Source of the DNA: Thermoguttaceae bacterium
Lineage (GTDB): Bacteria > Planctomycetota > Planctomycetia > Pirellulales > Thermoguttaceae
DNA length: 64,000 nt
NCBI GenBank assembly: GCA_017441605.1
Contig: JAFRXD010000042.1
Span: 1-64,000 of the forward strand
Direction: 5' to 3'
Shown: positions 16,559 to 25,657 of the stretch, piece after piece
Layout of the letters: each line of letters begins with the position of its first letter
How positions within the stretch are numbered: position 1 is the first letter of the stretch
Notes under the pieces: generated by a model
Told to the model about the DNA's origin: nothing
Databases searched by the model: none
What the model saw: only the letters and a program-made list of their open reading frames with translations
Translations under genes and position numbers: made by a program

Positions 16559-17695
16559 ATGCCTCGAACCAAACGAGACGAAGATTTGTTCGACCAGTCG
16601 TCGATGTCCTTTTTAGAGCACCTCGACGAGCTTCGCGCCTGCATGATAGGCGCGATTATGTGCGTGGTTCTCGGGCTGATCGTTTCGGTGATCCCGCTCG
16701 GATTCTCGCCGTCCCTCGCGACGCTGGCGGTCGCCTACGTTCAGCGCCCGTTGCAGAAAGCGCTGGAAAATTATCGCATTCTCGAATCGCAGCGCCGCCT
16801 GCAGCAGAAGCGCGCCGAGCTTCGCGAAAAGGGCTACGACGTCGCCGAGCTCGCCTCGATACCCTCGCGCGACCATATGACCGCGCATCCCTTCTACGTC
16901 TTTCCTCGCGACTTGGAGACGCTGCGAACCGAGGGCGCCCAAGCGCTCGTTTCGCCCTCGCTCCCGGAGGACGAGAGCCGCCGACTCGAGCGAATTAAGC
17001 TCGTCGACAATTTTGGGGAGTTCAAGCGCGACGCGATCTCGCGAACGAGTCTATCCGCCAAAAACTCCGAGGAGCCCGCGCTGATTATTCTCTGGGAGAA
17101 GGTTGGCGAGGACTCGCGCTCCAAAGCCCGCTCCCTTTCGGCGCAAGAGGCTTTTCTCATCTTTTTAAAGACCGCGCTCTTTCTCGGGTGCATTATTGGC
17201 AGTCCGGGGGTGTTCTACTACTTCTGGCGGTTCGTCGGGGCCGGGCTTTACCCGAGCGAAAAGCGCTACGTCTATCGGTTTCTGCCGCTGAGCGTCGGTT
17301 TGTTCCTCGGCGGATTTGCGGTCGCGTTCTTCTTCGTCTTCGAGTTCATGCTCTCGTTCCTCTTCCGATTCAACGCCGGAATGGACGTCGAGCCCGACGC
17401 GCGCATTAGCGAGTGGCTCAACTTCGCGCTCCTCGTGCCCGTCGTCTTCGGACTCGCCTTCCAGCTCCCGCTCGCGATGTTCGTTATGGAGCGACTCCGC
17501 ATCTTCTCCATTAAAATCTATATGGAGAAATGGCGAATCTCGATCTTCAGCGTCGCTTGCCTCGCGATGCTCGTTACGCCTCCCGACCCGTGGAGCATGC
17601 TCATTATGCTCGCCTGCCTCACGATCCTCTACTTCGGGGGCGTTGGGCTGTGCAAACTCTTCCCCAGACCCAAATCGGAATTCGACGAGCTTTAG
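16559..17695 (+). CDS. tatC: Sec-independent protein translocase TatC
   Basis: TatC is the substrate-receptor subunit of the twin-arginine translocase, which moves folded proteins across the inner membrane. The 378-residue product has the family N-terminus (SMSFLEHLDELRACMIGA). Its C-terminal half has the usual run of membrane segments, with FRFNAGMDVEPDARISEWLNF and LPLAMFVMERL. It is longer than the usual roughly 250 residues. An insertion of about 130 charged residues (about 58-190) separates the first membrane segment from the second, on the periplasmic side. I recall similar long insertions in planctomycetes. No tatA or tatB is visible nearby, so the gene stands alone. Confidence 0.9.
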   Translation: MPRTKRDEDLFDQSSMSFLEHLDELRACMIGAIMCVVLGLIVSVIPLGFSPSLATLAVAYVQRPLQKALENYRILESQRRLQQKRAELREKGYDVAELASIPSRDHMTAHPFYVFPRDLETLRTEGAQALVSPSLPEDESRRLERIKLVDNFGEFKRDAISRTSLSAKNSEEPALIILWEKVGEDSRSKARSLSAQEAFLIFLKTALFLGCIIGSPGVFYYFWRFVGAGLYPSEKRYVYRFLPLSVGLFLGGFAVAFFFVFEFMLSFLFRFNAGMDVEPDARISEWLNFALLVPVVFGLAFQLPLAMFVMERLRIFSIKIYMEKWRISIFSVACLAMLVTPPDPWSMLIMLACLTILYFGGVGLCKLFPRPKSEFDEL

Positions 17696-17781
17696 TTCGC
17701 GCTACCGCGCGGGCGCCGAGGGCGCTTTAGTTCGCGCTACCGCGCGGGCGCCGAGGGCGCTTTTGTTCGCGCTACCGCGCG
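17691..17781 (+). repeat. 35-bp direct repeat array overlapping the tatC stop
   Basis: Two identical 35-bp units (17691-17725 and 17726-17760) and a partial third (17761-17781) run head to tail. The first unit begins with the last bases of tatC (TTTAG). Each unit contains the hairpin GCGCC-GAG-GGCGC followed by TTT, a compact terminator shape. A 25-base stretch (17746-17770) recurs exactly in inverted orientation at 35944-35968. Confidence 0.9.
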
Positions 17782-17797
17782 ATTGGGGAAACGACTC

Positions 17798-17823
17798 GAG
17801 CCCCCGTTGGGGGCTCTTTTTTT
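17798..17823 (+). terminator. Strong intrinsic terminator after tatC
   Basis: GAGCCCCC (17798-17805), GTT loop, GGGGGCTC (17809-17816), then seven T. It follows the repeat array and faces the minus-strand operon that ends at 17953. Confidence 0.9.
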
Positions 17824-17952
17824 ACTAGAAGGATTTAGAAGTCTTTTGGTCGTTTGGGAACGAACTTCGCCGTCGTTCGAGGAGAGTTCATTCCTTGCGA
17901 GCCCACTTTTACTAAACGTTGCGGAGATCGACGATCGACTCGCGCAAGTTTA

Positions 17953-19905
17953 TCAAAAAGTCTCGGGAACGAGGACGATGCGGAAGCCGACGAAGGGGGC
18001 TTTGTTTTTCGCGGGATCGTTGGGGACGCGAAGTCGGTAAGCGTAATGGCAAAGCTCGGGGGGTAACAGATAGAAACCTCCCCTCGCGATTCTCTCGTCG
18101 TTGGAATTGGACTCGCGCTCTTGACTTGGAAACGCGTTGTCGGAACAAAACTCCGCGACGTTTCCGTTCATATGGTACAAGCCCCAAGGATTGCTTCCAA
18201 AGGATCGAACCGGATCTGAGAGCATCTCGGGGCCGAACTTTCCCGCGGACGTTTGAATAAAATCTGTCCTCGTCGGTTTAGCTTCCACGCAGCGAATTTT
18301 CGCGGGGTCGGGGTCGTCGCCCCACCAGAACGCGCTCGAAGACCCGGCGCGGCACGCGTATTCCCACTGCGCCTCGGTCGGCAAACTGAAACAATAGCCA
18401 GAGGGAGCGCAGTCCGTCGAGTTCAATTGGCCGACGAACTTACGACAATCGTCCCAAGAGATGTTTTCCACCGGATAATCCTCGCCTTGATGAAAGCTGG
18501 GATTGTTCCCCATTACAGCGATCCATACGTCCTGAGAAACTTCGGTCTCCAAGATCCAAAAACCGGGTAAAAACGGAACTTCGACTTTGCCGTTCCCGAC
18601 TTCGAGCTTTATTCCCCGTTTGCGCTCGCCCTCATCGACGAGACGTCGCAAGATTTCGCTTTCTTCGTCCATAGTAAACGAACCGGAAGGGCAGTGGCGA
18701 AAACGGAGTTCGAGAGTTCGTTTCTTCGTCGGATCGGGAAGGTTAAGAGTCATAACTTCTCCCGCTTCCGGCTCGTCGGAGACTTGGACGACCTTGGGGA
18801 TCGGAAGCCCCGAACGTTTGTAGATTTCGTCTCTCAACGCGAGATACTCGCGATTATTCGGTTCAAACTCGATCGCTCGATCAATTTTAGCGCGAGACTC
18901 GATATTGTCTTGAGACGCGCGGGCCTCCAAATAATACTTTTCTGCAATGGAAGGACTTTTAACGGTGGGGTTGCGGAGTGCGAGTCGAAAGCCTTTATGC
19001 CCCAATTTAAAATCAGGTTCGGCGACGGCTCGGAAATGGGCGGCGCAAAACTCTCGAAGAGCTCCCGCGTCGCCCCCGCGATAAATTCGCGTCTTGCCTT
19101 CGGTTGGTCCTGTCGGGTCGGTCGCGTCCTCTTCTCGAAAAGAACCTTCGCGGCTCCAGTCGCGACACCACTCGTCGACGTTCCCAATCATATCGTAAAG
19201 TCCCCAAGGATTAGGCTTTTTTAAGCCGACCCTGCGAGTTCTCCTTCCTTCGTTTTTACAATACCACGCGATTTTGTCAAGTTCGCCGTAGTGGTCTCCG
19301 GTCGTTCCGGCGCGACAGGCGTACTCCCATTGCGCTTCGGTCGGGAGACTAAAGGTCCAGCGCTCCGATACGAGATTGCGAACGGCGTTTATTTTATCGA
19401 CGAACTCTTGACACTCGTTCCAAGAGAGCGATTCCATCGGGCGCTCTTTGTCTCCGGGAACGCGGGTTTTCATAATCGCCGACCATTGACCCCGCGTTAG
19501 TTCGGTCTCCATAAGCCAGAACCCCTGAGTCAGCGTTACTTTGTGGCGATTGTTCGAGCGGAATTCTTCGTCGGTTCCCATCTCGAATTCCCCCGGCGGG
19601 CAGTAGCGAAACGCGAAGTCGACCCCCTCGATTACCAAAACGCGTCGCTCCCCGGGTTTGCTCGCGACGAGATCGTCGACCGTTTTGACAAGAACGCGCG
19701 GCTCGCGGAATCGCGGCGACGTTCGCTCCAACGTGGTCAACTTCAAGACGGCTAGCCCAAGCGCGGCGATTCCCAAAAGAATCGCGACGCGAAGAAACGC
19801 CTTGTCGTTGGAGGCGCGAACCATTTTGACCTTCGCGCTGGCGGCGCGAAGTTTTTCGAGTTTAGATGGTTCGAGATTATTGCGTTGGTTTGGAAACTCG
19901 CCCAT
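17953..19905 (-). CDS. Membrane-anchored protein with two SUMF1 (formylglycine-generating-enzyme-like) domains
   Basis: The product is 650 residues. A membrane segment at about 40-57 (FLRVAILLGIAALGLAVL) follows a short charged cytoplasmic N-terminus. Domain 1 (about 90-335) and domain 2 (about 395-648) both show SUMF1 landmarks: FSLPTEAQWEYACRAG, PWGLYDMIGNVDEWC in the first and PWGLYHMNGNVAEFC in the second. A linker with a TPR-like stretch (KIDRAIEFEPNNREY) joins them. Genuine FGE needs a conserved cysteine pair near the C-terminal RGG motif. Here each domain shows only one Cys there, so sulfatase maturation is doubtful and a binding or scaffold role is more likely. It is the last gene of a minus-strand unit, 79 bases after xylulokinase. 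Confidence 0.85.
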   Translation of the reverse strand: MGEFPNQRNNLEPSKLEKLRAASAKVKMVRASNDKAFLRVAILLGIAALGLAVLKLTTLERTSPRFREPRVLVKTVDDLVASKPGERRVLVIEGVDFAFRYCPPGEFEMGTDEEFRSNNRHKVTLTQGFWLMETELTRGQWSAIMKTRVPGDKERPMESLSWNECQEFVDKINAVRNLVSERWTFSLPTEAQWEYACRAGTTGDHYGELDKIAWYCKNEGRRTRRVGLKKPNPWGLYDMIGNVDEWCRDWSREGSFREEDATDPTGPTEGKTRIYRGGDAGALREFCAAHFRAVAEPDFKLGHKGFRLALRNPTVKSPSIAEKYYLEARASQDNIESRAKIDRAIEFEPNNREYLALRDEIYKRSGLPIPKVVQVSDEPEAGEVMTLNLPDPTKKRTLELRFRHCPSGSFTMDEESEILRRLVDEGERKRGIKLEVGNGKVEVPFLPGFWILETEVSQDVWIAVMGNNPSFHQGEDYPVENISWDDCRKFVGQLNSTDCAPSGYCFSLPTEAQWEYACRAGSSSAFWWGDDPDPAKIRCVEAKPTRTDFIQTSAGKFGPEMLSDPVRSFGSNPWGLYHMNGNVAEFCSDNAFPSQERESNSNDERIARGGFYLLPPELCHYAYRLRVPNDPAKNKAPFVGFRIVLVPETF

Positions 19906-19940
19906 TTTCGCGTCCGTTCACTCGGTGAGAAGACGCCGCC

Positions 19941-19969
19941 CTCGGCGAGGGAGGGGCAAAGTCGCCGAG
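19941..19969 (-). other. Intercistronic hairpin between xylB and the double-SUMF1 gene
   Basis: CTCGGCGA (19941-19948) and TCGCCGAG (19962-19969) are perfect complements. There is no clear T-run on the minus strand, so readthrough to the next gene remains likely. The sequence belongs to the recurring GCCGAGGGCG family seen at other gene ends. Confidence 0.45.
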
Positions 19970-19984
19970 AGCGGTCAATTCGAT

Positions 19985-21502
19985 TTACATCTTGGGGAAC
20001 GACGCCTTAAGCGCCTTGTACAGCTCGCGATAGACGGGGAACTTCGCGTCGTATTCCTTTTGCGCCTCGGGGTTCGGGTCGAGCTCGGAGACGCGGCGAA
20101 TCGTGGCGTCGCAGGCTTCTTGGACGTTGGCGTACTCCCCTCCGCAAGAGGCGGCGAGGAGCGCGACGCCGAAGGCGGGACCCTCTTCGGAATTGAGGGT
20201 CGTCGTTTTGGCGCCGAAGACGTCCGCTTGGATCTGGCGCCAGAACGGGCTTTTCGCGCCGCCGCCGGAGGCTCGGATTTCCTCGACCGGGACGCCGAGC
20301 TCGCGGAAAATGTCGATCGACTCGCGAATCGAATAGCAGACGCCCTCCATGACCGCGCGGGTCATTCGCCCGCGATCGGTGGCGAGGGTCAAGCCGATAA
20401 AGCAGCCTCTGGCGTAGGGATCGGCGTGGGGAGAGCGCTCGCCGCTGAGGTAGGGGAGGAAGAAGAGCCCGTCGCTTCCGACCGGGGCTTTCGCCGCCTC
20501 GGCGCAGAGGGCGTCGTAGACGTCTTTTCCCTCGGCCTCGACTTTGGCGCGCAGCTCTTGACAGAGGGCGTTGCGGAACCACTGGAGCGAGCCGGCGGCG
20601 GAGAGGGTGACGCCCATCATGTGCCATTTTCCGCGAACGGCGTGGCAGAAGGTGTGGACGCGCCCGAGTTTATCGACTTTCGGAGCGTCGGAGTAAACGA
20701 AGGCGACGCCGCTGGTTCCGAGCGAGGTCGAGAGCGCGCCTTGGCGAACGATTCCGTTTCCGACGGCGCCCGCCGCGCAGTCGCCCGCGCCTCCGACCAC
20801 GAAACAGTCGGTCGTAAGTCCGAGCGCGTCGGCGACTTCCTTGGTCAGCTTGCCGGTTTCGTCCTCGGACTCGAACACGGTCGGGAGGAGCGATTCGTCG
20901 AGCTTTAGGGCGTCGAGGAGCGGCTTGGACCAACGGCGGTTCTCGACGTCAAGGAGTAAGGTTCCGCTCGCGTCGCTGACCTCGGTCGCGAACTCGCCGG
21001 TAAGTCTGCGCCGGATCTCGTCTTTCGGCAAGAGGACTTTCGCGACGCGCTCGAAGTTTTCCGGCTCGTTATTGCGCAGCCACAAGATTTTAGGCGCGGT
21101 GAACCCGGTCATCGCGGGGTTGGCGACCATTTGAACGAGCTTGTCGCGCCCTCCGACCGCCGCCTCGATCTCCTCGCACTCTTTCGCGGTTCGCTGGTCG
21201 TTCCACAAAATGGCGGGGCGTATTACGTTATTGTCCTTGTCGAGAAAGACGGATCCGTGCATTTGCCCGGAAAGCCCGATTCCCTTGACCTTGCTTCCGG
21301 AGACGCCCGCTTTCGCGAGGACTTTGGGAACCGTCTCGACGACGGCGCGCCACCAGTCGTCCGGATCCTGCTCGCTCCAAAGGGGTCGCGGAGCGTAGCA
21401 CGGGTACTCTCCGACTCCGCTCGCCAAAATCGTTCCGTCCGCTCGAATCGCCAAGACTTTCGTTCCCGACGTTCCGACGTCGATTCCCAAATAAACGCTC
21501 AT
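19985..21502 (-). CDS. xylB: Xylulokinase
   Basis: Xylulokinase phosphorylates D-xylulose with ATP for entry to the pentose phosphate pathway. The 505-residue product has the FGGY-kinase N-terminus (YLGIDVGTSGTKVLAI). It also has the xylulokinase substrate motif GLSGQMHGSVFLD, ILWNDQRT, and the catalytic-aspartate region VVGGAGDCAAGAVGNG near residue 240. C-terminal family motifs include LPYLSGERSPH and ASGGGAKSPFWRQIQAD. Length and motif order are normal. The ATG follows an AGGAG site. It lies 52 bases downstream of the HzsA-like cytochrome gene, probably in the same transcript. No xylose isomerase or transporter gene is visible nearby. Confidence 0.95.
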   Translation of the reverse strand: MSVYLGIDVGTSGTKVLAIRADGTILASGVGEYPCYAPRPLWSEQDPDDWWRAVVETVPKVLAKAGVSGSKVKGIGLSGQMHGSVFLDKDNNVIRPAILWNDQRTAKECEEIEAAVGGRDKLVQMVANPAMTGFTAPKILWLRNNEPENFERVAKVLLPKDEIRRRLTGEFATEVSDASGTLLLDVENRRWSKPLLDALKLDESLLPTVFESEDETGKLTKEVADALGLTTDCFVVGGAGDCAAGAVGNGIVRQGALSTSLGTSGVAFVYSDAPKVDKLGRVHTFCHAVRGKWHMMGVTLSAAGSLQWFRNALCQELRAKVEAEGKDVYDALCAEAAKAPVGSDGLFFLPYLSGERSPHADPYARGCFIGLTLATDRGRMTRAVMEGVCYSIRESIDIFRELGVPVEEIRASGGGAKSPFWRQIQADVFGAKTTTLNSEEGPAFGVALLAASCGGEYANVQEACDATIRRVSELDPNPEAQKEYDAKFPVYRELYKALKASFPKM

Positions 21503-21554
21503 CGCTCCTCTCGTCCTTTCGTTTAGGTCGTCGTTTTATAGGAAGTTGCGCTCG

Positions 21555-24500
21555 TTATCGCTTTTGTTTCGACAAATCGAATTTGTCCCAGTATTTCCGG
21601 TCGATCTCGTAGGGGTCGATCGGGGTTTTCTCGTCGAACTCCTCGGGCAGAACGCCGTATTTCTTCATCATTTGGACGTAAGCCGGGTTCGCGACGAACG
21701 GGCGAACGGACCACGCCGGTCGCTCTTCGGTTACGTATTTCTTGCCTCGCTCGATACCGGCGAGGATCGTTTGGTAGTCGGGGTCGTCGACGTTGGCGAA
21801 AACGGGCCGCGCGTCGCCGCTTTCGGTCGTCTCGACGCATTTCCCAAGTCCGCCTTTGTCCGCGGCGAGGGGCGCGCGCAGGATTTTCGATTTCTCCGGG
21901 CGCGATAAGTTGTAGTAGTCGACGCGCTTAATATAGCGCTCGTACTGATGAACGTCCTCGCGGTCTTCCGACAAAGCGTGGGGCAGGTTCTTCTCGACGT
22001 TCTTTGGGTCGTGGCAGGAGTCGCAGCGCCGCTCGATCGCCTTTTTCATCGCGACCGTTTCGGGCCAATCCTTGTCGTCGTGGACGTTGACGTTGCGATA
22101 GAACCATCCGATCAGGCCGGTTCCGTTGGCGGCGTAGGTCCCCGCGTAGGGCGCCCCGGTCTCGAGCCAGAAGCGGACGAGCCGTTTCTCGTCGTCGGAG
22201 AACGAGACGCCTTGATGCCCGTCGCAAATCATTTGGTACAGCGAGCTGGCGCCGGATCCGATTTGATACGGCTCGAAGTCGCTCTTGTGGCGATTGCGAT
22301 TGTCCCCCAGCATGGCGCGGCGGGAGATTTCCCAGTAACTGCGGCAGTAAAGGGGCGTAAAGTCGCCGGTTAGATCGACTCCCCCGTCGGTTCGGTCGGG
22401 ATTGTGACACTCGACGCAATATTTGTCGAAGAGCGGCTGAATATCGCGCGTAAAATCAAAGACTTCCGGGACGCCCTCGACCGGCGTCGGCGCGACCGGT
22501 TTGCCGGCGATCGCGAAGACGTTCTTGTCGAACTCGATTCCGGGGGCCTCGGTGCGGGTCTCGTGGCAGCCGATGCACGAGGTTTGCTCGCCGGGCGCGA
22601 CCGAAGTAAAGCTGTGCATGCGCTTAACCGCTTTCCCCTCCGCGTCGAGCGCGACGAACAAGACGCTCCGATTCGCGGGCAGCTCGATCGCCGCCGCGCC
22701 CTCGGGGGTTACCGGAACCGTTCCGAGAATCCGCTCGAGGGTAAAGGTGCCCTTGTACGACGCCATGTCCATGCCGCCGGAGTAGTGAATCGGCTCGGGG
22801 AGCGTTTCGAGGACGAGCAGCTCCTTGACCGTTCCGCGCGGAACGTCTTTCATGCGCCGACCGGCGTAAATATCGGACAGCACGAGCGTTCCGGTCGTCT
22901 TGGACAAATCGACCGAGCTGGCGAGAATCGGCTCGCGCTCGCGCTCGATCAGCGGTCGCGGCTCTTGGATCCAGTAGTCCTGGTTCTTTTCCTCTTGCGG
23001 CAGCTCGTAAACGACCTCTTCGGTTCCGGTTTCGTCGAGCAAGACGAGCGCGCTTTTCTTCGCCGCCATAAACTCGGTTTCGGAGAACGCCCAAGGGTCG
23101 GAGTGGGACTCGCTTTTCGAGACGTAGGTCGCGGCGGAAAAGTCGTCGGGACCGATGGTTGGATCGATAATCGCGACGCGCCCGTAATGCTCGCGCATAC
23201 CGTGTCCCGGCGCGATCGTCGCGACGATTTTGTCGCTCCCGGGGATCGGCTTCGCCCCGATAAAGAGCATGTGCTCGAACTGGTTCCCGAACAGAACGTT
23301 CTGCCGCGCCCCGTCCTGCGCCATCGTCCACAGGTGATGGTACGCGAGCTGCTCGCGATCGACGTACTCCCAGCGCGTGTAAACGATTTGCCCGTTGTTC
23401 AAGACCCAGGGCTCGTTGTCCTGTTCGACGTTCGGGGAGAGCATATGGGGATTCTCGCCGTTCGGACCGCAGCGCCAGACCGTCGCGACGCTCACGAGCC
23501 AGCACTGGACGCACCGATCGGCGCGCGAGGAGCAGAAGACGACGTCCCCGTCGGGAAGATAGCACGCCTCGATATCGTCGTAATCCCCCGAGGTGATTTG
23601 CCTTAGCCCGGTTCCGTCGACGTTGATTTCGTAGAGATTGTAATGTTCGGTTCCGGAGCGCAGATAGGAGAAGAGGATCTTTTTGGCGTCGTAAGAGACG
23701 ACCGGATCGCGAACCGAGCCGTTCGGGTCGTTGAGGATCGTTCGGACTTTCTTCGTTCGCAAATCGAGCGCTCGCAGCGACCCTCCGCCATGGGGACGGA
23801 ACGGGCGGTCGTTCGGGTCGGTCGCCGCCATATAGTAACCGAAGTTCGCGTACCAGTGCCCGTCGATACTCGGCTTGCGAACGGCGAAGACGATCTCGTC
23901 GACGCCCTTCATTCCATCTTCTTTAAAGTCCTTCCACAGCTCGGGCGGAGGGGGCGGATCGAGTTGTTTGAGGGGCGCCTTGCGCTCGCGCAGCGCGACG
24001 TAGTCGTAGTAGAGCCAACTTCCGTCCTCCAAAGCGATTTGAACGACGTTCGTTCCTTTTTTGACCGTCCCGGCGGGGACTTCGATCAAAACCGACTCGA
24101 ACTTTCCGACCCCGTCCTCCATATTGAGTTGCCCGGGCTGGTCGATTCGAACGATCGGCTGGCGAACCTTCGCCGACTCGACCCCGTTCGTCTTAACGCA
24201 AATCAGAGAAGGGGAGTCCCAGTGCGAGAAGTCGATTCCGACGACCAGATAAAGCGGGGAGTCGTAGTCTTTCGCGCTTTCGAACTGTATTTCGAGCGCG
24301 TACCGATACCCGAGATTCCCGTACTCCGCCGTGCTGAAGTGCCGCGCGGGCCAGAGTTTGTCGGGCGTCTCCCCGATAATCTGTCGCCAGACGACCTCGC
24401 CCTTTTCCTCGCGCGCTTTGCGCCAGTCCTCGAGCCCGAGCCGGAACTCGCAACTCCGCGCGTCGGGAACTCCAAGTTGGAAAACGACGTCGTCGTCCGA

Positions 24501-24620
24501 CGGGTCGCGCCGCGCGTCGATCGCGGGCTTCTCCCGTTTTTCCGCCCCGTTGAGCGACTCGCAAACGGGCGCCGCGAGCGAAAAGACCAGTAGCGACGCG
24601 AGAAGAATTCGGCTGTTCAT
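21555..24620 (-). CDS. Secreted HzsA-related cytochrome with three CxxCH sites
   Basis: The product is 1021 residues with a signal peptide (residues 1-26). A beta-rich N-terminal part is followed by a propeller-like region (about 270-560) with repeats such as DLRTKKVRTIL, NLYEINVDGTGLRQIT and LWTMAQDGARQNVLF. The C-terminal region has three haem-binding CxxCH motifs: CIGCH near residue 680, CVECH near 735 and CDSCH near 866. This order resembles the hydrazine synthase alpha subunit and the many HzsA-like proteins of non-anammox planctomycetes. With no other anammox genes here, hydrazine synthesis is unlikely, and a periplasmic oxidase or carbohydrate-linked redox role is more plausible. The gene sits between a SUMF1 gene (30 bases upstream) and xylB, probably one operon. 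Confidence 0.85.
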   Translation of the reverse strand: MNSRILLASLLVFSLAAPVCESLNGAEKREKPAIDARRDPSDDDVVFQLGVPDARSCEFRLGLEDWRKAREEKGEVVWRQIIGETPDKLWPARHFSTAEYGNLGYRYALEIQFESAKDYDSPLYLVVGIDFSHWDSPSLICVKTNGVESAKVRQPIVRIDQPGQLNMEDGVGKFESVLIEVPAGTVKKGTNVVQIALEDGSWLYYDYVALRERKAPLKQLDPPPPPELWKDFKEDGMKGVDEIVFAVRKPSIDGHWYANFGYYMAATDPNDRPFRPHGGGSLRALDLRTKKVRTILNDPNGSVRDPVVSYDAKKILFSYLRSGTEHYNLYEINVDGTGLRQITSGDYDDIEACYLPDGDVVFCSSRADRCVQCWLVSVATVWRCGPNGENPHMLSPNVEQDNEPWVLNNGQIVYTRWEYVDREQLAYHHLWTMAQDGARQNVLFGNQFEHMLFIGAKPIPGSDKIVATIAPGHGMREHYGRVAIIDPTIGPDDFSAATYVSKSESHSDPWAFSETEFMAAKKSALVLLDETGTEEVVYELPQEEKNQDYWIQEPRPLIEREREPILASSVDLSKTTGTLVLSDIYAGRRMKDVPRGTVKELLVLETLPEPIHYSGGMDMASYKGTFTLERILGTVPVTPEGAAAIELPANRSVLFVALDAEGKAVKRMHSFTSVAPGEQTSCIGCHETRTEAPGIEFDKNVFAIAGKPVAPTPVEGVPEVFDFTRDIQPLFDKYCVECHNPDRTDGGVDLTGDFTPLYCRSYWEISRRAMLGDNRNRHKSDFEPYQIGSGASSLYQMICDGHQGVSFSDDEKRLVRFWLETGAPYAGTYAANGTGLIGWFYRNVNVHDDKDWPETVAMKKAIERRCDSCHDPKNVEKNLPHALSEDREDVHQYERYIKRVDYYNLSRPEKSKILRAPLAADKGGLGKCVETTESGDARPVFANVDDPDYQTILAGIERGKKYVTEERPAWSVRPFVANPAYVQMMKKYGVLPEEFDEKTPIDPYEIDRKYWDKFDLSKQKR

Positions 24621-24650
24621 TGTTCGTTTCTCGGGGGTAACGCGATCGTT

Positions 24651-25619
24651 TTAGGACAAGTCGGCGACGAGCGCGACGCGAACGCCGCACTCGTTGTTGC
24701 GCTCTTCTGGGGGCGCGCAGTCGCGCCACATACAACAACACATATCGATTTGACAATTCCAAGACCCGCCGCGAGCAACGCGCGCCGTTCCGGTTCCTTC
24801 GCTCGCCCAAGTCCACTTACCGTCGATAAATTGGGGCAAATCGCCCGAATCGCCTCGAAACGGGTCGACGTCCTCGTTGGTCGGAAACTTACTAGCGTCG
24901 TCGGGGTATTGGCCCATAAAGTCTTTGACCCATTCGTAAACATTCCCGCACATATCGCTAAGTCCCCATTCGTTCGGTTGATAGCGACCAACGGGAGTCG
25001 TTTCTCCGATCGGCTCGATTTTGGTCGGATATTTGGGATTGGGACGGCAATTCGCCTTTAACCAATCCACCTTGTCTCCCCAACTGAACAGACGCGCCGT
25101 TCCCGAGCGAGCCGCATATTCCCACTGCGCTTCCGTTGGCAAATCCCAGCGCCAACCGCGCGGGGGAGGCGCTAGATTCGTTAAGCTCGCGAGAAATTTC
25201 CGGCAATCGTTCCACGAGACGTTTTCCACCGGACGGTCGTCCCCCTTGAAAAAGCTAGGATTTGTCTCCGTCGCCGCGCGCCACAGCTCCTGCGTTACGG
25301 GCGTCGACAAGAGCCAAAAACCTCGCGATAAACGAACCTTTCGCATCGGAGCGCAAAGCTCGAAACCGTCCATATACCGACAATAGTTTGCGGGACCGGG
25401 AAGCCCCATAACAAAATTCCCTGGTGGAATCCAGCGGAACTCGCGCTCGACCCCCGCGATAAGGAGCGAGTTTGCCGTCCCGCCGCGCCGATTTGGATCA
25501 TTGTCCCATTCCGCGCCGATTCTTCGCGGGGTATCGGGCGATCCGAATTCCGCGACTTGCGCCTCGGACGCGAGCGTTTCGAATTGGCGCTCGCGTTTGG
25601 CGCTTTTCCAGAACCCCAT
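24651..25619 (-). CDS. SUMF1-domain (formylglycine-generating-enzyme-like) protein
   Basis: The start is the ATG at 25619, which follows AAAGGAG; the open frame runs further upstream but overlaps another gene there. The product is 322 residues. Residues 45-320 are a single SUMF1/FGE-sulfatase domain: FRWIPPGNFVMG, FWLLSTPVTQELWRAATE, PVENVSWNDCRKF, LPTEAQWEYAARSG, EWGLSDMCGNVYEWVKD and VARGGSWNCQIDMCCC. There is no signal peptide, so it is probably cytoplasmic. Several cysteines follow the RGG motif, in contrast to the double-domain paralogue at 17953, so catalytic competence is possible but unproven. No sulfatase gene is visible in this window. The stop codon is 30 bases before the cytochrome start. 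Confidence 0.85.
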   Translation of the reverse strand: MGFWKSAKRERQFETLASEAQVAEFGSPDTPRRIGAEWDNDPNRRGGTANSLLIAGVEREFRWIPPGNFVMGLPGPANYCRYMDGFELCAPMRKVRLSRGFWLLSTPVTQELWRAATETNPSFFKGDDRPVENVSWNDCRKFLASLTNLAPPPRGWRWDLPTEAQWEYAARSGTARLFSWGDKVDWLKANCRPNPKYPTKIEPIGETTPVGRYQPNEWGLSDMCGNVYEWVKDFMGQYPDDASKFPTNEDVDPFRGDSGDLPQFIDGKWTWASEGTGTARVARGGSWNCQIDMCCCMWRDCAPPEERNNECGVRVALVADLS

Positions 25620-25657
25620 CTCGTTTCTCTCCTTTCGCGCTCGGCGCTCGAACCGTT

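Noticed and set aside
17691..17781. Possible CRISPR array (35-bp repeats)
   Set aside because: The units are directly adjacent with no unique spacers, and no cas genes are nearby.
21555..24620. Anammox hydrazine synthase subunit
   Set aside because: Similarity to the alpha subunit is clear, but no other hydrazine synthase or hydrazine dehydrogenase genes are here, and such homologues are common in non-anammox planctomycetes.
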